From Isoetes taiwanensis (taxonomy: Eukaryota > Streptophyta > Lycopodiopsida > Isoetales > Isoetaceae), in assembly GCA_021234155.1 (NCBI GenBank), contig JAJEKV010000008.1, positions 22,781,106 to 22,845,105 on the forward strand: a stretch of DNA of 64,000 nt, read 5' to 3'. A program made the position numbers and the translations under genes. Below are positions 48,313 through 60,538 of this stretch, in pieces (position 1 is the stretch's first letter; each line of letters begins with the position of its first letter). The notes below the pieces were generated by a model that did not search any database, was not told the DNA's origin, and saw only the letters and a program-made list of their open reading frames with translations.

Positions 48313-48529
48313 TCTATGACTGCTGAACATCTGATATTTTAAAAAACTTTTAACTTATGTATTGATATTTGGATGCCATGAGGACATCCAGATAAATTTT
48401 GTATAGAACTTACTTTTATGACCCCCTCATGTGCTGATATATGACTCACTTATGTGCTGAGAAAATTTTTGTATATGACACTTATTTTGAAATGTAATGT
48501 GCTACTTAAGCTATGAATGTATGTATAAG
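48313..48529 (+). other. Probable 3' untranslated region of the RING-like gene
   Basis: This AT-rich stretch follows the stop and has no ORF. I could not pick a polyadenylation signal with confidence. Confidence 0.3.
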
Positions 48530-49830
48530 GTATAAGATATACTGTATGTATACTGTATGTATAAGATACTGTATGTGCAAGTGTACTGTATGTATAATGT
48601 ATGTGTACTGTATGTCTATTGTATGTACACTGTATGTGTAATGTATGTATACTGTATGTATAAGATACTGTATGTATACTATACGTATAAAATACTATAT
48701 GTATACTATCTGTATACTGTATGTATAAGAAAACAATATGTATAAGATATTGTATGTATACTGTATGTATAAGATACTGTATGTATACTATATGTATAAA
48801 ATACTATATGTATACTGTATGTATAAGATACTGTATGTATAAGATACTATATGTATAAGATACTGTATGTGCAAGTATACTGTATGTATAAGATATGTAG
48901 CAAGTATACTGTATGTATAAAGTATAAAGCAAGTATACTGTATGTATAAGGTTTAATGTATACCCATGTTTATAACTTTAGTAAGATATCATAATGAAGT
49001 AAATAACCTTGTGAATAACATATTCTAATAAGAATGAAGTAAGATAACATTAGTAAGATATCATAATGAAGTTAATAACATTAATAAGATATCATAATGA
49101 AGTAAATAACATTGTGAATAACATATTCTAATAAGAATGTTACAATGAATGAATGTTACATTGAATGAGAATGTTACAATGAATGAATGTTACATTGAAT
49201 GAATGTTACATTGAATGAATGAATGAATTATTCAATTATTCAATTGTTCAATTGTTGGCTTTCCACTTAAGCCTGCTGACTTGGCTGATGACTTGTTTGC
49301 TGCTGACTTGTTTGCTGACTTAATGTTACAATGAATGAATGTTACATTGAATGAATGAATGAATTATTCAATTATTCAATTGTTCAATTGTTGGCTTTCC
49401 ACTTAAGCCTGCTGACTTGGCTGATGACTTGTTTGCTGCTGACTTGTTTGCTGACTTTGGCACATTGAGTTGGCCGGGCCGACTTGGCCGCTGAGTTGGC
49501 CACTTGGCCGCTGAGTTGGTCACGACTTGGTCACGGGCTTGCCTCGCCAACTTGGCCGATGACTTGGCCGGGCTGACTTGGCCGCTGAGTTGGTCTTGCC
49601 GACTTCTAATCGACTTGCTCACGACTTGTCCGCCAATTTGATCATTTAATTTGGCCGATGACTTGGCCGTTGAGTTGGTGGCTGACTTCTCTCTTGACTT
49701 TCTTCGGCCGACTTTGTCTCACTGACTTGACTGCTGACTTGGTCACGATTTGCCCGCTGATTTGGTCACGACTTGTCCGATGACTTGCATCTTTGTCTTC
49801 TCTCGCTGACTTGCTCGTTGACTTGCTCGC
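48530..49830. repeat. Three adjacent microsatellite/minisatellite blocks
   Basis: 48,530-48,960 is (GTATGTATAAGATACT)-type. 49,130-49,400 is GAATGAATGTTACATT-type. 49,400-49,830 is a degenerate CTGACTTGGCCG-type repeat. The ORF reading over the last block is composition-driven. They lie between the two converging genes of transposon F. Confidence 0.85.
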
Positions 49831-50365
49831 ATTTAGATTGGCCGGTTACCAAAGAACATCACATTGGGCTAGTATATGTGAATGCGCCTGCAAACTTTCA
49901 AGTATGTTTTCATGGACATCATCCTCCAATTCAAACATATTATGTCCTATATCCTTCATGTCAAAATTGCGGGGAGACAATTAAGTGATCAGAAACACCG
50001 CACTGCCCTCGCTCATATTCAAGTAGTTCATACCGCCGTCTCCCACCGGTTTATAAAACTTGCCTGTGACCACCACTTCCCCTCCTCCCAAATTTTTGGC
50101 CCCAAGGATCTTTGTATGCTTTCTCTACAACATGCTTAGGTACAAGACATTTTAAAATGTAGAAATCAACCTTCTCCTTATTACTCTTTGGAGCAACCAC
50201 CGCAAAAGTTCTCTCCTACATCTATAATATCGATTTCCACTCAAGATCTCCCTCATAGACCGCCCATCAACAAGTGCAAAGATCATCCTCAATCCCCGGT
50301 CTTAGTTCAAAACGCCCGGTACCTATCCTATCTTTGTGTATGCACTTTACCGCATACTTACCCAC
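49831..50365. other. Unassigned DNA at the 3' side of the transposase-like gene
   Basis: Short plus-strand ORFs (up to 85 codons) have no motif I recognise. A TGAGTAACATTGA-type repeat follows at 50,408-50,515. Confidence 0.35.
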
Positions 50366-50552
50366 CTACTTCATCCACCTTGATCTCCCAAAAATACCTA
50401 CAAACATTGAGTAGTGAGTAATATTGAGTAATGAGTAACATTGAGTAATGAGTAACATTGATGAGTAACATTGAATAGTGTCTAATAAGTAACATTGATG
50501 AGTAACATTGAGCACTGTCACAGCAGTCATGAATCCTTGAAGTAGAATGTAC

Positions 50553-51570
50553 CTATGTTTGTCAGAATGCTTGAAGTGTTCCCTGCAGAATTGAACAACA
50601 TCATGAGCATCCCGTAAAGGCTTGGAATTCCTCTTTAACATTTCGTGTGTGAGTGCTCTCTTGAGAACAGCCCCTGCCCCATCATGCTCACCTGCCATTC
50701 AAACAATTGTGTCTATTGTCTTACAAAATGTAGGCCAATCAAAAACTGATCTGAATTTACCTTTTCCATGATATGAAGCAAAGTAGTTCCAGTTTATTGG
50801 AATGCCAGAGCTCTTATAGAATCTCCCAAGAAAGTAGAATGTTCTTGCACCCTTGAACTGGTGTGAGCAGCCATCAGACCACATTACATGGTTGTTGTAT
50901 CTGACTAACTTGCTGGCCAAGTAATCAGCATATTGGAATGCCAGAGCTCTTATAGAATCTCCCAAGAAAGTAGAATGTTCTTGCACCCTTGAACTGGTGT
51001 GAGCAGCCATCAGACCACATTACATGGTTGTTGTATCTGACTAACTTGCTGGCCAAGTAATCAGCATGCTTGTTTAGACAAGGCCGACAAATAAGGTGTC
51101 ATGATCTCTATCATCCGAAATGTAAAAATGTGTCTCCTTGATGATATGCCTGTCACCACTGCTGAAAGATTTCTCTTCAACCTCTCTGCATTTGCATGCA
51201 CAGAATCGATGTGCACAAGTATTGTGCACTGATCATTTCTCCAATGCAAGCTTTGTATTTCCTGCTGTATTTTGAAGGTATAGTTTTCAGCAAAATCTAT
51301 GATCGATACCGGTTTTTTCGGGGAAAGTGCCTAGACATTCTCTGAATTGCTTTGCTTGCCACCTTGCCTCATAGTTATGGGGAATGAATTCAATCACAAT
51401 GTTTTTGGCATAAGACAACACATCTGCTGTTGAACTGGTCTTGTATACAAGCTTCACAATTGGCTTTGGAACCAATTTTGTCCCACCATTGCCATCAACC
51501 TCTTTTCTTTGATTCAAAACCCGAAAAGAAAAAGTACAACCACAAAATAAGTTTAAGACAACCACAAATG
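50553..51570 (-). CDS. Transposase-like gene of transposon F, 3' exons
   Basis: Minus-strand motifs in order are DFAENYTFKIQQEIQSLHWR (about 51,300-51,240), MWSDGCSHQFKGARTFYFL (about 51,020), WNYFASYHGKG (about 50,790-50,761) and, after a 69-nt GT-AG intron (50,760-50,692), EHDGAGAVLKRAL. This order (D-ENY, SDG-QFK, HGKG-DG) is that of a widespread, poorly characterised protein family found in many animal genomes and regarded here as transposase-like; the naming is from memory. A 136-offset duplication (50,795/50,931) repeats the SDG region and shifts the frame, and one more shift lies near 51,080. The exon end near 50,553 is a guess from a GT donor. Confidence 0.55.
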
Positions 51571-52356
51571 AAAAACTTAATATGCTTCACATACCTGTCA
51601 AAGGTTTTCCATTCTACCAAATTCCCCTGAACTCTTGCTCAATTTTTTAGGACACATAGGTAAGAAGGGCCACGTGTTTTGCATTTCAAAGAACATGCGG
51701 TCATGAGCATACCACTCATCTCAAGAACATCCTTAGCACATACAATTGACCTCCACAAATCACTTGATGATTTGTAGGTCATTGCATTTGCTTCACATTT
51801 CGTCCAGCACCACCACAGAACAAGTACAACCTGCAGTCAAGACCATGAATATTTCTATCCAAACCCTAATTTTGTTTAGTGCTTGTCCGACATAGTCAAG
51901 CCTCATGTGTTACACACAATGGCAAGTTTCTCTATCCTTTACTTTTTCGAACTAATGGAGGTTTTAGTGATAACCTCGGTTTCCCTCCTACTTCAAATTT
52001 TGGATATTCTCTTGAAATCTTGCATAAAAGTGCTTTGCATTATAAGCAACAAAAAGAGTTAGCATTGTGAAGAAATGAAATGATAAATTTCAAACAAAAA
52101 ATAAAATAACCTCGGTTTCCCTCCAAAGTGAAGAGCATGCATTATCTTGTTTCCTTTACCAAGCCTAATCTTAATAACATGTTTCTTGCATGGTGAAACT
52201 CGTGGTTCGAAAAGTCCAAAAGTCGGTTACTAATTTCATTTGTTTCTCGCTTAGTTTATCGATCTGGTTTTTTTTTAAACATTGACCATGGGCCACCACC
52301 AATTTCTGCTGTTTTCCTTCTCTGAACTGCTGTAGTAACATATCTTCTATTCAAGT

Positions 52357-52892
52357 TCAAGCACCTAGAAGTTCCCAAGCAATTAGTGCCAGGTACAACA
52401 GCATATACCATGGCTGAGGTCCTTGCTGTAAGCTAACATCGGTCGACACAGCATACTTATGCTTTGCAAGAGAATTTCTCAAGTTGTTGACAATCTTAGT
52501 CATTGTTCCTACTTCTTTCAATTTCAACATTTCAAATTCTGGCAGCATCTTAGCAGCACCTTGAAGAACTTCTCTCCTCTCCTTTTTTGACAGTTTTCCA
52601 CATACCTTATTAGCATGTTCTGCAATCAACTTGGACATTTGTTGTTTTCTTCTCTTGCTCAAAACATCTTCGGATCTTTGTCATCTTCTAACAATTCAGC
52701 CTCCCTTGCTTTTTTTTTCTTGCTCTCAAAGACCTTTTTTCTTTGTGCATCGATTTTCCTATAGATTAACAAATTTTCTTGTGCTTTGATTCGCAAATAA
52801 CAATGATTATGAAAAAATAAAGCACGCGCATATAACTTGAGCACCAAAAAGGAAGTCAAGACACCAATAATAACTCGCTTCAATTTTGTCAT
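52357..52892 (-). CDS. Transposase-like gene of transposon F, N-terminal exons
   Basis: Two adjacent open runs (52,892-52,659 and 52,662-52,357) contain RKKVFESKKKKAREAELLED and MSKLIAEHANKVCGKLSKKE, then LPEFEMLKLKEVGTMTKIVN and NLRNSLAKHKYAVSTD. They are basic and helical, on the same strand and upstream of the DENY exon, with about 790 nt of AT-rich, probably intronic DNA between. They are assigned to the same gene by position and composition only. Confidence 0.4.
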
Positions 52893-53608
52893 ACATGTGT
52901 TGGTCTTGGATGTCCCTCAGATAATCTTGATGTCCTCTCAGATAATCTTGGATGGCTTCATGGACAAAGAAATCCTCTTCTTCCTCTCTTCCAGATTCTC
53001 AGAATTAATAAAACTTGAAAATTAAGCAATAAATTTTATTGCAAATGAAAGCAATGACTGCTTCAACTTGGTCCTCCATGTGTCGTTCTTGAATGTCTTC
53101 GCAGATTCAAGACACTCGTAGCATCATATGTTGAAAATCGTATCTTTCTCATTACTCAGAAATTAAGAGCAAATCAATAATGTAAACCAAATTCAATGTT
53201 ACAGCTGCTTAAATTGCTCGGATTGCTGTACAAGATTATGCAAACTGGACAGTAAATTCTTAGGATCAAATCTTGTTCCATTCTTAGAAATGGCCAGAAG
53301 GAATGCGCTCAGCAATTTTGGAGGCCAGCCGACCACACAGCTGCTTAAATTGCTCGGATTGCTGTACAAGATTATGCAAACTGGACAGTAAATTCTTAGG
53401 ATCAAATCTTGTTCCATTCTTACCGAATTGCTACATACCAGGGATCGCTGACTTGGACAAACAATCGGACGATCCTCCAAAATTGATCCGAGATCAACCG
53501 TTCCGGAAACAAAACCAGTTCGAAAATTTGCCCGCCAATTGCAAATTCCAAGCACCATCCGAATTGCTACATACCAGGGATCGCTGACTTGGCCCGATGT
53601 CCCGGACT

Positions 53609-53642
53609 GCTTTTTTGTACACCACCAATATAAATTTACCCT
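53609..53642 (-). repeat. Right terminal inverted repeat of transposon F
   Basis: This is the reverse complement of the left TIR over 34 of 34 bases. It is followed by CTAGCC. Confidence 0.8.
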
Positions 53643-53743
53643 CTAGCCTATTCTACCTGGTATTCTAATGCTGTATTTTTTATTTTTATTTTTATTTGTA
53701 TTCTTTTGGAGCACTCGATAAGGAAGCCACTTCTCAAGGGTAC

Positions 53744-55290
53744 TGTGACGTCCCCTACTCGTATACGATGCCCGCACCGTATACAACATGAGTTCATCCC
53801 CCGCACCAGCTCCACACTGATACAGGGCCCTCCACATATCACTGTGACCGTCTAGAGTCCCCAGTGGGAAGAGTGAAGGGGTCATTTTACCCCGTCTTCC
53901 TCAGGGCCTACCTAGCTGCGGAAGCGTAAACATACACGTCAGTAACATAACATCATATATCCACCTCGAAGGGTGGCGCATCAACATCTGCATAGACAAA
54001 GATCAGCACAATACAAAGGAAGTTCCTACCCACGGCTCAGACACAGGGATGGACTGACAAGCTTGGGTCTCCAGAGTTCCTTGCAGACAGAATCATGACA
54101 ATGGAGGGGGCTGGCATAAGAACATGGCATTGGGTTGTCCACTCCATCCGCCCCTCCTGTGCACACTTTGCAGAGTAGGTTGACAAGGACTGACAAGCTT
54201 GGGTCTCCAGAGTTCCTTGCAGACAGAATCATGACAATGGAGGGGGCTGGCATAAGAACATGGCATTGGGTTGTCCACTCCATCCGCCATGCTGACCCAA
54301 GGTGACTAGAGGGCCACTACCCTTATTCGACTTAACCCACTGGAAGGTGAACTCCACCCCACGGGTGTCGAGCCCATGCCTTGCGCGCACGCAGTGGCAA
54401 GCCATTAGACCTAGTCACTCTGATCCCCGGTAGGCCTTACACACCAGAGGGATCGATCAAGTTCGACTTAACCCACTGGAAGGTGAACTCCACCCCACGG
54501 GTGTCGAGCCCATGCCTTGCCCGCACGCAGTGGCAAGCCATTAGACCTAGTCACTCTGATCCCCGGTAGGCCTCATCATCTACTAAGCTTTAAGTCTCTA
54601 CCCCCCTTCCCAATACAATGAGTTCACAGAATCCATCCGTCCATCATATCAACATAACAAATAATAAAGAACTAATCTATCTCATGCACTAAGAGGGACT
54701 AACTAGGAGCATCATCTACTAAGCTTTAAGTCTCTACCCCCCTTCCCAATACAATGAGTTCACAGAATCCATCCGTCCATCATATCAACATAACAAATAA
54801 TAAAGAACTAATCTATCTCATAGAGTTAGGTTCTTTAGTTAGATCAATCTAGGGATCTACTTAGTTGTAGGGGTGATCTAATAGGCTAAACCCACCGGGT
54901 TCAAGAATTTTGGAGTGAGGTTTATGCTATTTGATCGACCAAATACCGATCCCTGGTTCACTCCTCTCGATCAGTAGGCGTCCATGTCTCCAGATGCTGG
55001 TCGGAAGGGCGATCCGTTGGGCCTCACGCGGTCGTGGGAGTTGGAATCGACTCCTCGAAGCCTTGTAATCGGAGCTCGGGAAGGTCCGTAGGTGAAAAAG
55101 GGAATGTTAGGGTTTAATGCCTTATGTAGGCTATTAGTTAGGGTTTAGGGTTTCCATGACCCTTGGTCTACCTTTAATGGGTTAAAGGTCTAAAGGTGCG
55201 CATTGCTTAAGTGTGCGCACCATTGCAAAGTTGCCCCCTAGGGCCCTTGCTTGGGTATACCGCCGGCGCACATCGTTTAACGGACGCCTG
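53744..55290 (-). repeat. 3' LTR of element D
   Basis: It begins TGTGACGTCCCC and follows the family LTR with more divergence and several indels. The preceding five bases are GGTAC. Duplications of offset 136 occur (54,051/54,187 and others). The inner edge is not sharply defined. Homology to the internal region of element C starts at about 55,300. Confidence 0.75.
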
Positions 55291-56250
55291 CAACAACTTC
55301 ATGCATACGATATATTTATGACTACATTTATACATTTATTAGAATTACCTTAAGGTAATATTTACAGGGCATTATTGAACTATTATTTAATCAAATGCTT
55401 AGTTATTCGCATGTTCTTACAATGATTACTCATAATTATTATATACTATTATTCTTCGAGGTACTCTTTATTTCTTGCAATATTTTAGACAAAATTGTGT
55501 TGCAAGTCTTCGTAGTCCGACCCCCTAGCCCTCCGGAGCGCTCTATTGGCCTGCAGGTCACACTACGTTAGTACCATGTTTAATTATTTATAAAGTTTTG
55601 GTTATATGGTGACCACCCCACCTATCTACATGGATGCATGGCTAATCTCCCTCCGACCCCCTAGCCCTCCGGAGCGCTCTATTGGCCTGCAGGTCACACT
55701 ACGTTAGTACCATGTTTAATTATTTATAAAGAGTTGCCCAGCGTGGAGGATAGGTCCTTCCCGTATATGGGGCGTGAAGGCCAGATTCCTCCTATCAAAA
55801 CATATATGGGGCTAGAGGTGCTTTTCCTAATAATGCATTCCTCAATGACCTCCTTTCTCTCGCCTTTAGTTGCCCAGCGTGGAGGATAGGTCCTTCCCGT
55901 ATATGGGGCGTGAAGGCCAGATTCCTCCTATCAAAACATATATGGGGCTAGAGGTGCTTTTCCTAATAATGCATTCCTCAATGACCTCCTTTCTCTCGAG
56001 GTCGCCTATTTCGTGGGTGGGGATAAGTAGACTTCAAGCTGCACCGCGGTCATGCCTACATTGACATTACACCACATCCTAGAGATCACCGTAGTAATCT
56101 CATCATCGGTTACAACGCATGCAACCCCTTACCTCATAGGTTGCATCGCGAGATTATACCTAACTAGGCAAGTCTGCTAATCTACACAAATCGACATGCC
56201 CGAGCCGATTTCTGGGAGATGATTTTGCCGTCCCATTGCTCCATAAACCG
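55291..56250 (-). other. 3' non-coding internal region of element D
   Basis: It matches 30,692-31,307 and 39,745-40,100 of element C, in that order, which shows the Helitron-like block in C is an insertion. Duplications of offset 136 occur at 55,517/55,653 and 55,733/55,869. No gene or clear polypurine tract was found. Confidence 0.6.
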
Positions 56251-56265
56251 TGGGTACTTTGTTTT

Positions 56266-58720
56266 CTAGATCTCTTTTAAGTACCCATGTTGCAAGCCTT
56301 TCCACCAAGTATTGGAGGAACTCAATCTCCTTGTTTTCTTGAATGCTTTATCAAGAATTATTGGAACTACTTGTTCCTCTGTCATTTCCAACATCGTTGG
56401 GGTGTCTAGGATCTCATTTGGGTTGGGAGTGTGCTTCTTCAGCAAACTCACATGGAAGACTTTGTGGATCTTTAAGTGTCTTTGGTAAAGTCTAACTGTA
56501 GGATTGGTTACCCACTCTCTTGACTATTTTGAATGGTCCAGCCCACCTTGGAGCAAGTTTCTTGCAATCCCTATGCGATCTTTCGCGGGCTTTCGCCGCT
56601 TCACCTTGATCTTGAGCCACACATTGTCACCAACTTCAAAACCAATCGACTGTTCGATGCTTGTCGTGATGCTCTTTTGCGACTCCTTGCTGCTGCCAGG
56701 AGATATCCCCGTACTTCTTTCTAGCTGCTGCATGTCGCATTTCGGCATTTGTTGGGAGACTTCCACTTTTGACCTTCGGATTGTGCCAAGTGTCCGGAGT
56801 TAGGCATTGGTAGCTGTAGTTGATCATGAGCGGCGACATTTGGGATGATTCCGCTTGGTGCTATTGTACATAAACTCCACCAAGTGAATAAATTCCTCCC
56901 ACATACCTTGCTTGTTCAGACATAGTTTGAACATGTCTTCCAAAATTCTATTGACACGCCTGTTTGCCCATCCGTGCGTGGATGATAGGCGTGCTCGGGG
57001 ATAGCTTCGTTCAATCGTTGTGAAGAGATCCCGCCAAGGCGCTGATGAACTTCGGATCTCGGTGGGAGATAATTTCCCTTGGCATGCCATGAAGTCTGAA
57101 AATCTCTTTGGTGAAGAGCTTTGCCGTGTCCATAGCCGGTGTCCGTTGTCCCCGCAAGGCACAAAATGGGCCATCTTCGACAACTTAATACCACGACCAT
57201 CAAGGCATCCTTACCTCTTTCTGTTCTTGGCAATCGTTATAAAATCCATCGCGACGACCTCCCACTTAGCGTTTGGTACAGCTAATGGTTCCAAAGCACG
57301 GAATTGAAGTTGTTCTCGCCGCCGTTTCTTTGGCATAGCTGGCACTCCTTGATGTGGCGAGCTATGCATTTCTTCATTCACGGCCAATAGTATTTTGCCA
57401 CGCACTTTGAAATATATCTTCATGAATCTGCGTGGCCAGCTATTGGGCTGTTGTAGGTGTCGTGGAGAATCAACTTTCTTACTCCAGAAGCTTCCCGCAC
57501 GCACAACTTGTTCTTGTGGTATAGGAGGTTACCTTCCTTTTAAAGTTCTTGAAGGTTTCCCTCTCTCCTTGTCCGTTTCGCTTCCTTGGACAAGCTTGCC
57601 CATACTTCTTTGAAGTCCTCATCCGTTGGCAAGGTTTCTTCTATCTTTTTCGAAATCGCTGAAGGCGTCGAGATCGCATTGCATGCACTCACGGTTGTCG
57701 ATGGATGCCTTGAAAGCGCATCTGCTACCACATTAAGCTTCTACCGGGTTTGTAGACTATCTCAAGTCGTATTCCTCAAGAAATTCCATCCACCTTCTAC
57801 GCACAGTTTCAGTTGAGATGTGGTTGCGTGAATCACGTATTGGAGGCTACGGTGATCGGGTGTCCAACTAGAATTTCCTCCCTAAGAGGTAATGCCTCCG
57901 ATTCTCAATGCTTTCGATTAACCGCTAGCAGCTCTTGATCATCGTAAATGCAGCGTTGGCCATTCATTTTTCCTTGAGTAAATGCGCTATTACCCGCTCT
58001 TCTTGCATCAAAGATTGCACTGTGGCTATCTTGCTTGCATCCGTTGCCACCAACTTATCCTTCTCCGGGTCGGCGGGGTCAAGGCGAGGCGGTTGTCAAG
58101 GCTTCCTTCAACAACTCAAATCTGCTTTGGGCTTTCTTGAGCCAATGGTCCGCCCAATTTTAACTTTCTCCGCCTTTGTTAAGTCCGTCGATTAGGGGCT
58201 GCTATCTTTCTTTAAGTTCTTCACTGAACTTCTGTAATACCAAAAAGGCGAGGAAACTTCCGACCTCATGGACGTTCTTTGGTGCCGCCATTGGATTCTG
58301 CTTCAATCTTAGCTGGTGCTGCCGAGATTCCTACTGCTGAAATCACATGACCGAGGTATTCCACCTTCTCGTTGCAAAGTGACACGCCGACAACTTGGCA
58401 TACAACCGATGCCTCCTTAACTTCTCGAGCACCTTCCTGACGTGCTGAGCATGCTCTTGAATGGATTTACTGTACACCAGAATATCGTCAAAGAATACTA
58501 TCACAAAGGTGTCCAAGTATTCTCTGAAGATGTCGTTCATGAGTCTCATGAACGTAGCTGGGGCGTTGGATAGCCCAAATGGCATTAAGGTGAATTCATA
58601 ATGCCCATACCGGTCACGAAAGCCGTTTTGTGGATGTCCTCTTCTTTTATTCGATCCGGTGATAACCTCGACCTTAGGTCGATCTTGAGAAGACCCTTGC
58701 CCTTGGAGCTGATCCATCAA
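56266..58720 (-). pseudogene. Pol C-terminal half: RT, RNase H, integrase, probable chromodomain
   Basis: RT (58,720-58,343) shows YEFTLMPFGLSNAPATF and the catalytic FFDDILVYSKS. RNase H (about 58,300-57,700) is decayed. Integrase begins with a zinc-binding region (57,504-57,211; FMKIYFKVRGKILLA, MDFITIAKN), followed by core remnants (57,233-56,824; HPRTDGQT, then a reading-frame-shifted glutamate region, FMYNSTKR). The end (56,451-56,266) reads VPIILDKAFKKTRRLSSS then WWKGLQHGYLKEI, resembling a chromodomain (ILD…KKTRR…VKWKGL). Multiple stops and shifts break the frame. Without duplications of the 136 type here, this decay is probably real. Confidence 0.75.
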
Positions 58721-58973
58721 GTCGCCCGACCGGGAGGCGTGACTTGTTCTTGATGGTGTGCTTGTTCAACTATCTGTAATCTATGCACATCCTCAAGCTT
58801 CCATCCTTCTTCTTGACAAAGAGGATGGGTGCCCCAAATGGTGAGACACTAGGCCTGATGAAGCCTAGATTGAGAAACTCTTGTAGCTGCTTCTTCTTCT
58901 GTGAGTTCATGTGTGGTCATTCTATATGGGGCCTTGCTTGTCGGCTTGGTCCCCTGGCTCGAAAAGTGCTATC

Positions 58974-60398
58974 TCACACTCTACTCCCTGTAAGGAGGAA
59001 GTTTCTCGATCTCATCTGGGAAGAGATCGTGGAACTCGTAATCAAGTTGGCGATTGGCATGATGGGGGTAACTTCTTTACCTGTGATCTCAATGGCCTTT
59101 CCGTCGGGCGTTGGGAAGGTGACCTTCCGCTTCCCACAATCGATGATGGCCCCTGCTGGCCCAAGGTACTCCATTCCAACAATCAAGTCGTATTTGCCAA
59201 TACCCATTACTTCTGCCCCCATCTGGATGTTAATCCCTGGCAAGTCAATGTCGAAGTTGATTCTCTTCCCCGCTGTATGTCTTATTGCCCCGCTTGCCAA
59301 GATCACGGGCCTTGGTTTGGATTTTAGGGGTTTCAGTTTCAGCATTTCAACCATCCTTGGGGATGCAAAGTTATGGCTACTTCCGGAGTCTATCAAGACT
59401 AAGAAGGAGTTGGCCTTTGCCTTCCCTACTGTGGTGATTACCTTATACTGGGTCTCTGCCTGTTCTGTATCTATGGCAGCGAAGATGTGGCACTCACCCT
59501 GGATGTAATCGCGTGCCTCGCTGTCGTCGTCTGACGGAGTGTCCCATCCGCCCAACTCTGCTAATGCTGAGCTCATAATGAATGGGCAATTCGCTATTCG
59601 GTGGCCCGGCTGGAAACATCTAAAACAGAGCTGCTTCTCCATGCATTCCTGTCTTTTCTCCTTGGGCAACGCCTGTAGGAAGGATCGTACTGCTTTCGAG
59701 TAATTGGACCCTTCCTGTTTTTCCTTGAAGGACACCTGTTTTCTTTCCTGTTGTTTCCCCTGGTTGCTATTATATGGGGACTTTGCTGGGCTTGGACTCG
59801 CTGCCCTAGGGCTGTAGCTTCCTGTTGCTTTCCCTTTATCCTGATAGTATGGTTGCCTCTGTGCGCTGCTCTGCGGCCCCGATCCTTGCAAACTAATTGC
59901 CTTAGACTCCGCTTCCGACACTGTTCTGGGGTCTATTGCGCGTACTAGTTTCCTGAGCTCTTCGTTCAGCCCTTCTATGTAGCTTTCTACTGCGTGTTTC
60001 TCGCTCAGCTTCGGCACATATAGCCTTAGTCTCATAAACTCCTCGGTGTACTTCTGCACCGTTTTGTATCCCTGCTGCAACCTGTAAAACTGCTGCATCA
60101 TGTTCGACTTGTGTTCCCGAGGGACATAGTGTCTCTTGAAAGCTTTTGAGAACTTCTTGAAGCGGCATGCGTCTCTGCTCAACCCATGGGCTTTGGCGTA
60201 GCCCTTCCACCATATTCGTGCGGCTCCTTTCAGGTTGGCTGTTGCTACTCTGCCTTTGTCTTTGTCCTTCATGCCGTAGGCATTGCCGTACTCGCTCATC
60301 TCGTCCAGCCATGCCTCCGCCTCAAGGCCGGATCTGTTCTCGCCCGAGAATTGTTCGAGTTTCCGGGCTTTCCACACATTACCTAGTGCTGAGTCCAT
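58974..60398 (-). CDS. Gag-protease ORF of element D
   Basis: This is a 474-residue open frame. Residues 25-150 resemble the retrotransposon gag domain (AEAWLDEM, AARIWWKGYAKA, FKRHYVPREHKSNMMQQFY, YIEGLNEELRKLV). A CCHC zinc knuckle has Cys258, Cys261, His266 and Cys271 (CFRCFQPGHRIANC). The aspartic protease active site is at residues 337-344 (DSGSSHNF), with ILASGAIRHT and GMEYLGPAGAIIDCGKRKV following. The frame ends before RT, so a frameshift separates it from pol. The true N-terminus lies further upstream, beyond the solo LTR. Confidence 0.85.
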   Translation of the reverse strand: MDSALGNVWKARKLEQFSGENRSGLEAEAWLDEMSEYGNAYGMKDKDKGRVATANLKGAARIWWKGYAKAHGLSRDACRFKKFSKAFKRHYVPREHKSNMMQQFYRLQQGYKTVQKYTEEFMRLRLYVPKLSEKHAVESYIEGLNEELRKLVRAIDPRTVSEAESKAISLQGSGPQSSAQRQPYYQDKGKATGSYSPRAASPSPAKSPYNSNQGKQQERKQVSFKEKQEGSNYSKAVRSFLQALPKEKRQECMEKQLCFRCFQPGHRIANCPFIMSSALAELGGWDTPSDDDSEARDYIQGECHIFAAIDTEQAETQYKVITTVGKAKANSFLVLIDSGSSHNFASPRMVEMLKLKPLKSKPRPVILASGAIRHTAGKRINFDIDLPGINIQMGAEVMGIGKYDLIVGMEYLGPAGAIIDCGKRKVTFPTPDGKAIEITGKEVTPIMPIANLITSSTISSQMRSRNFLLTGSRV

Positions 60399-60538
60399 CT
60401 TCCTCTGATAATCGAGGGTCTTAGTGTCCGCTCATCTCGTCCAGCCATGCCTCCGCCTCAAGGTCGGGCTCTTTTTCGGACTCGGAGTCCGAAGTCGAGC
60501 TTGATTCGGAGGTCTCTGTGCTGGGGGACCTCCTTCTC

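Larger units (their letters stand above)
26509..53642. mobile_element. DNA transposon F with 34-bp TIRs and two converging genes
   Basis: The left end (26,509-26,542; repeated at 26,645-26,678) and the right end (53,609-53,642) are perfect 34-bp inverted repeats beginning AGGGTAAATTTATATTGG. Removing the 19.4-kb element C leaves about 7.7 kb. Inside are a plus-strand RING-like gene and a minus-strand transposase-like gene converging on the middle. A 2-bp CT occurs outside both ends, but the target duplication is not established. The superfamily is not identified. Confidence 0.7.

Noticed and set aside
48530-49830. CRISPR-like array from the regular short repeats
   Set aside because: Units are contiguous degenerate microsatellites without unique spacers, in a plant nuclear context.
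58783-59508. A 241-codon plus-strand ORF
   Set aside because: It is antisense to the gag-protease ORF, whose zinc knuckle and DSG active site fix the coding strand.
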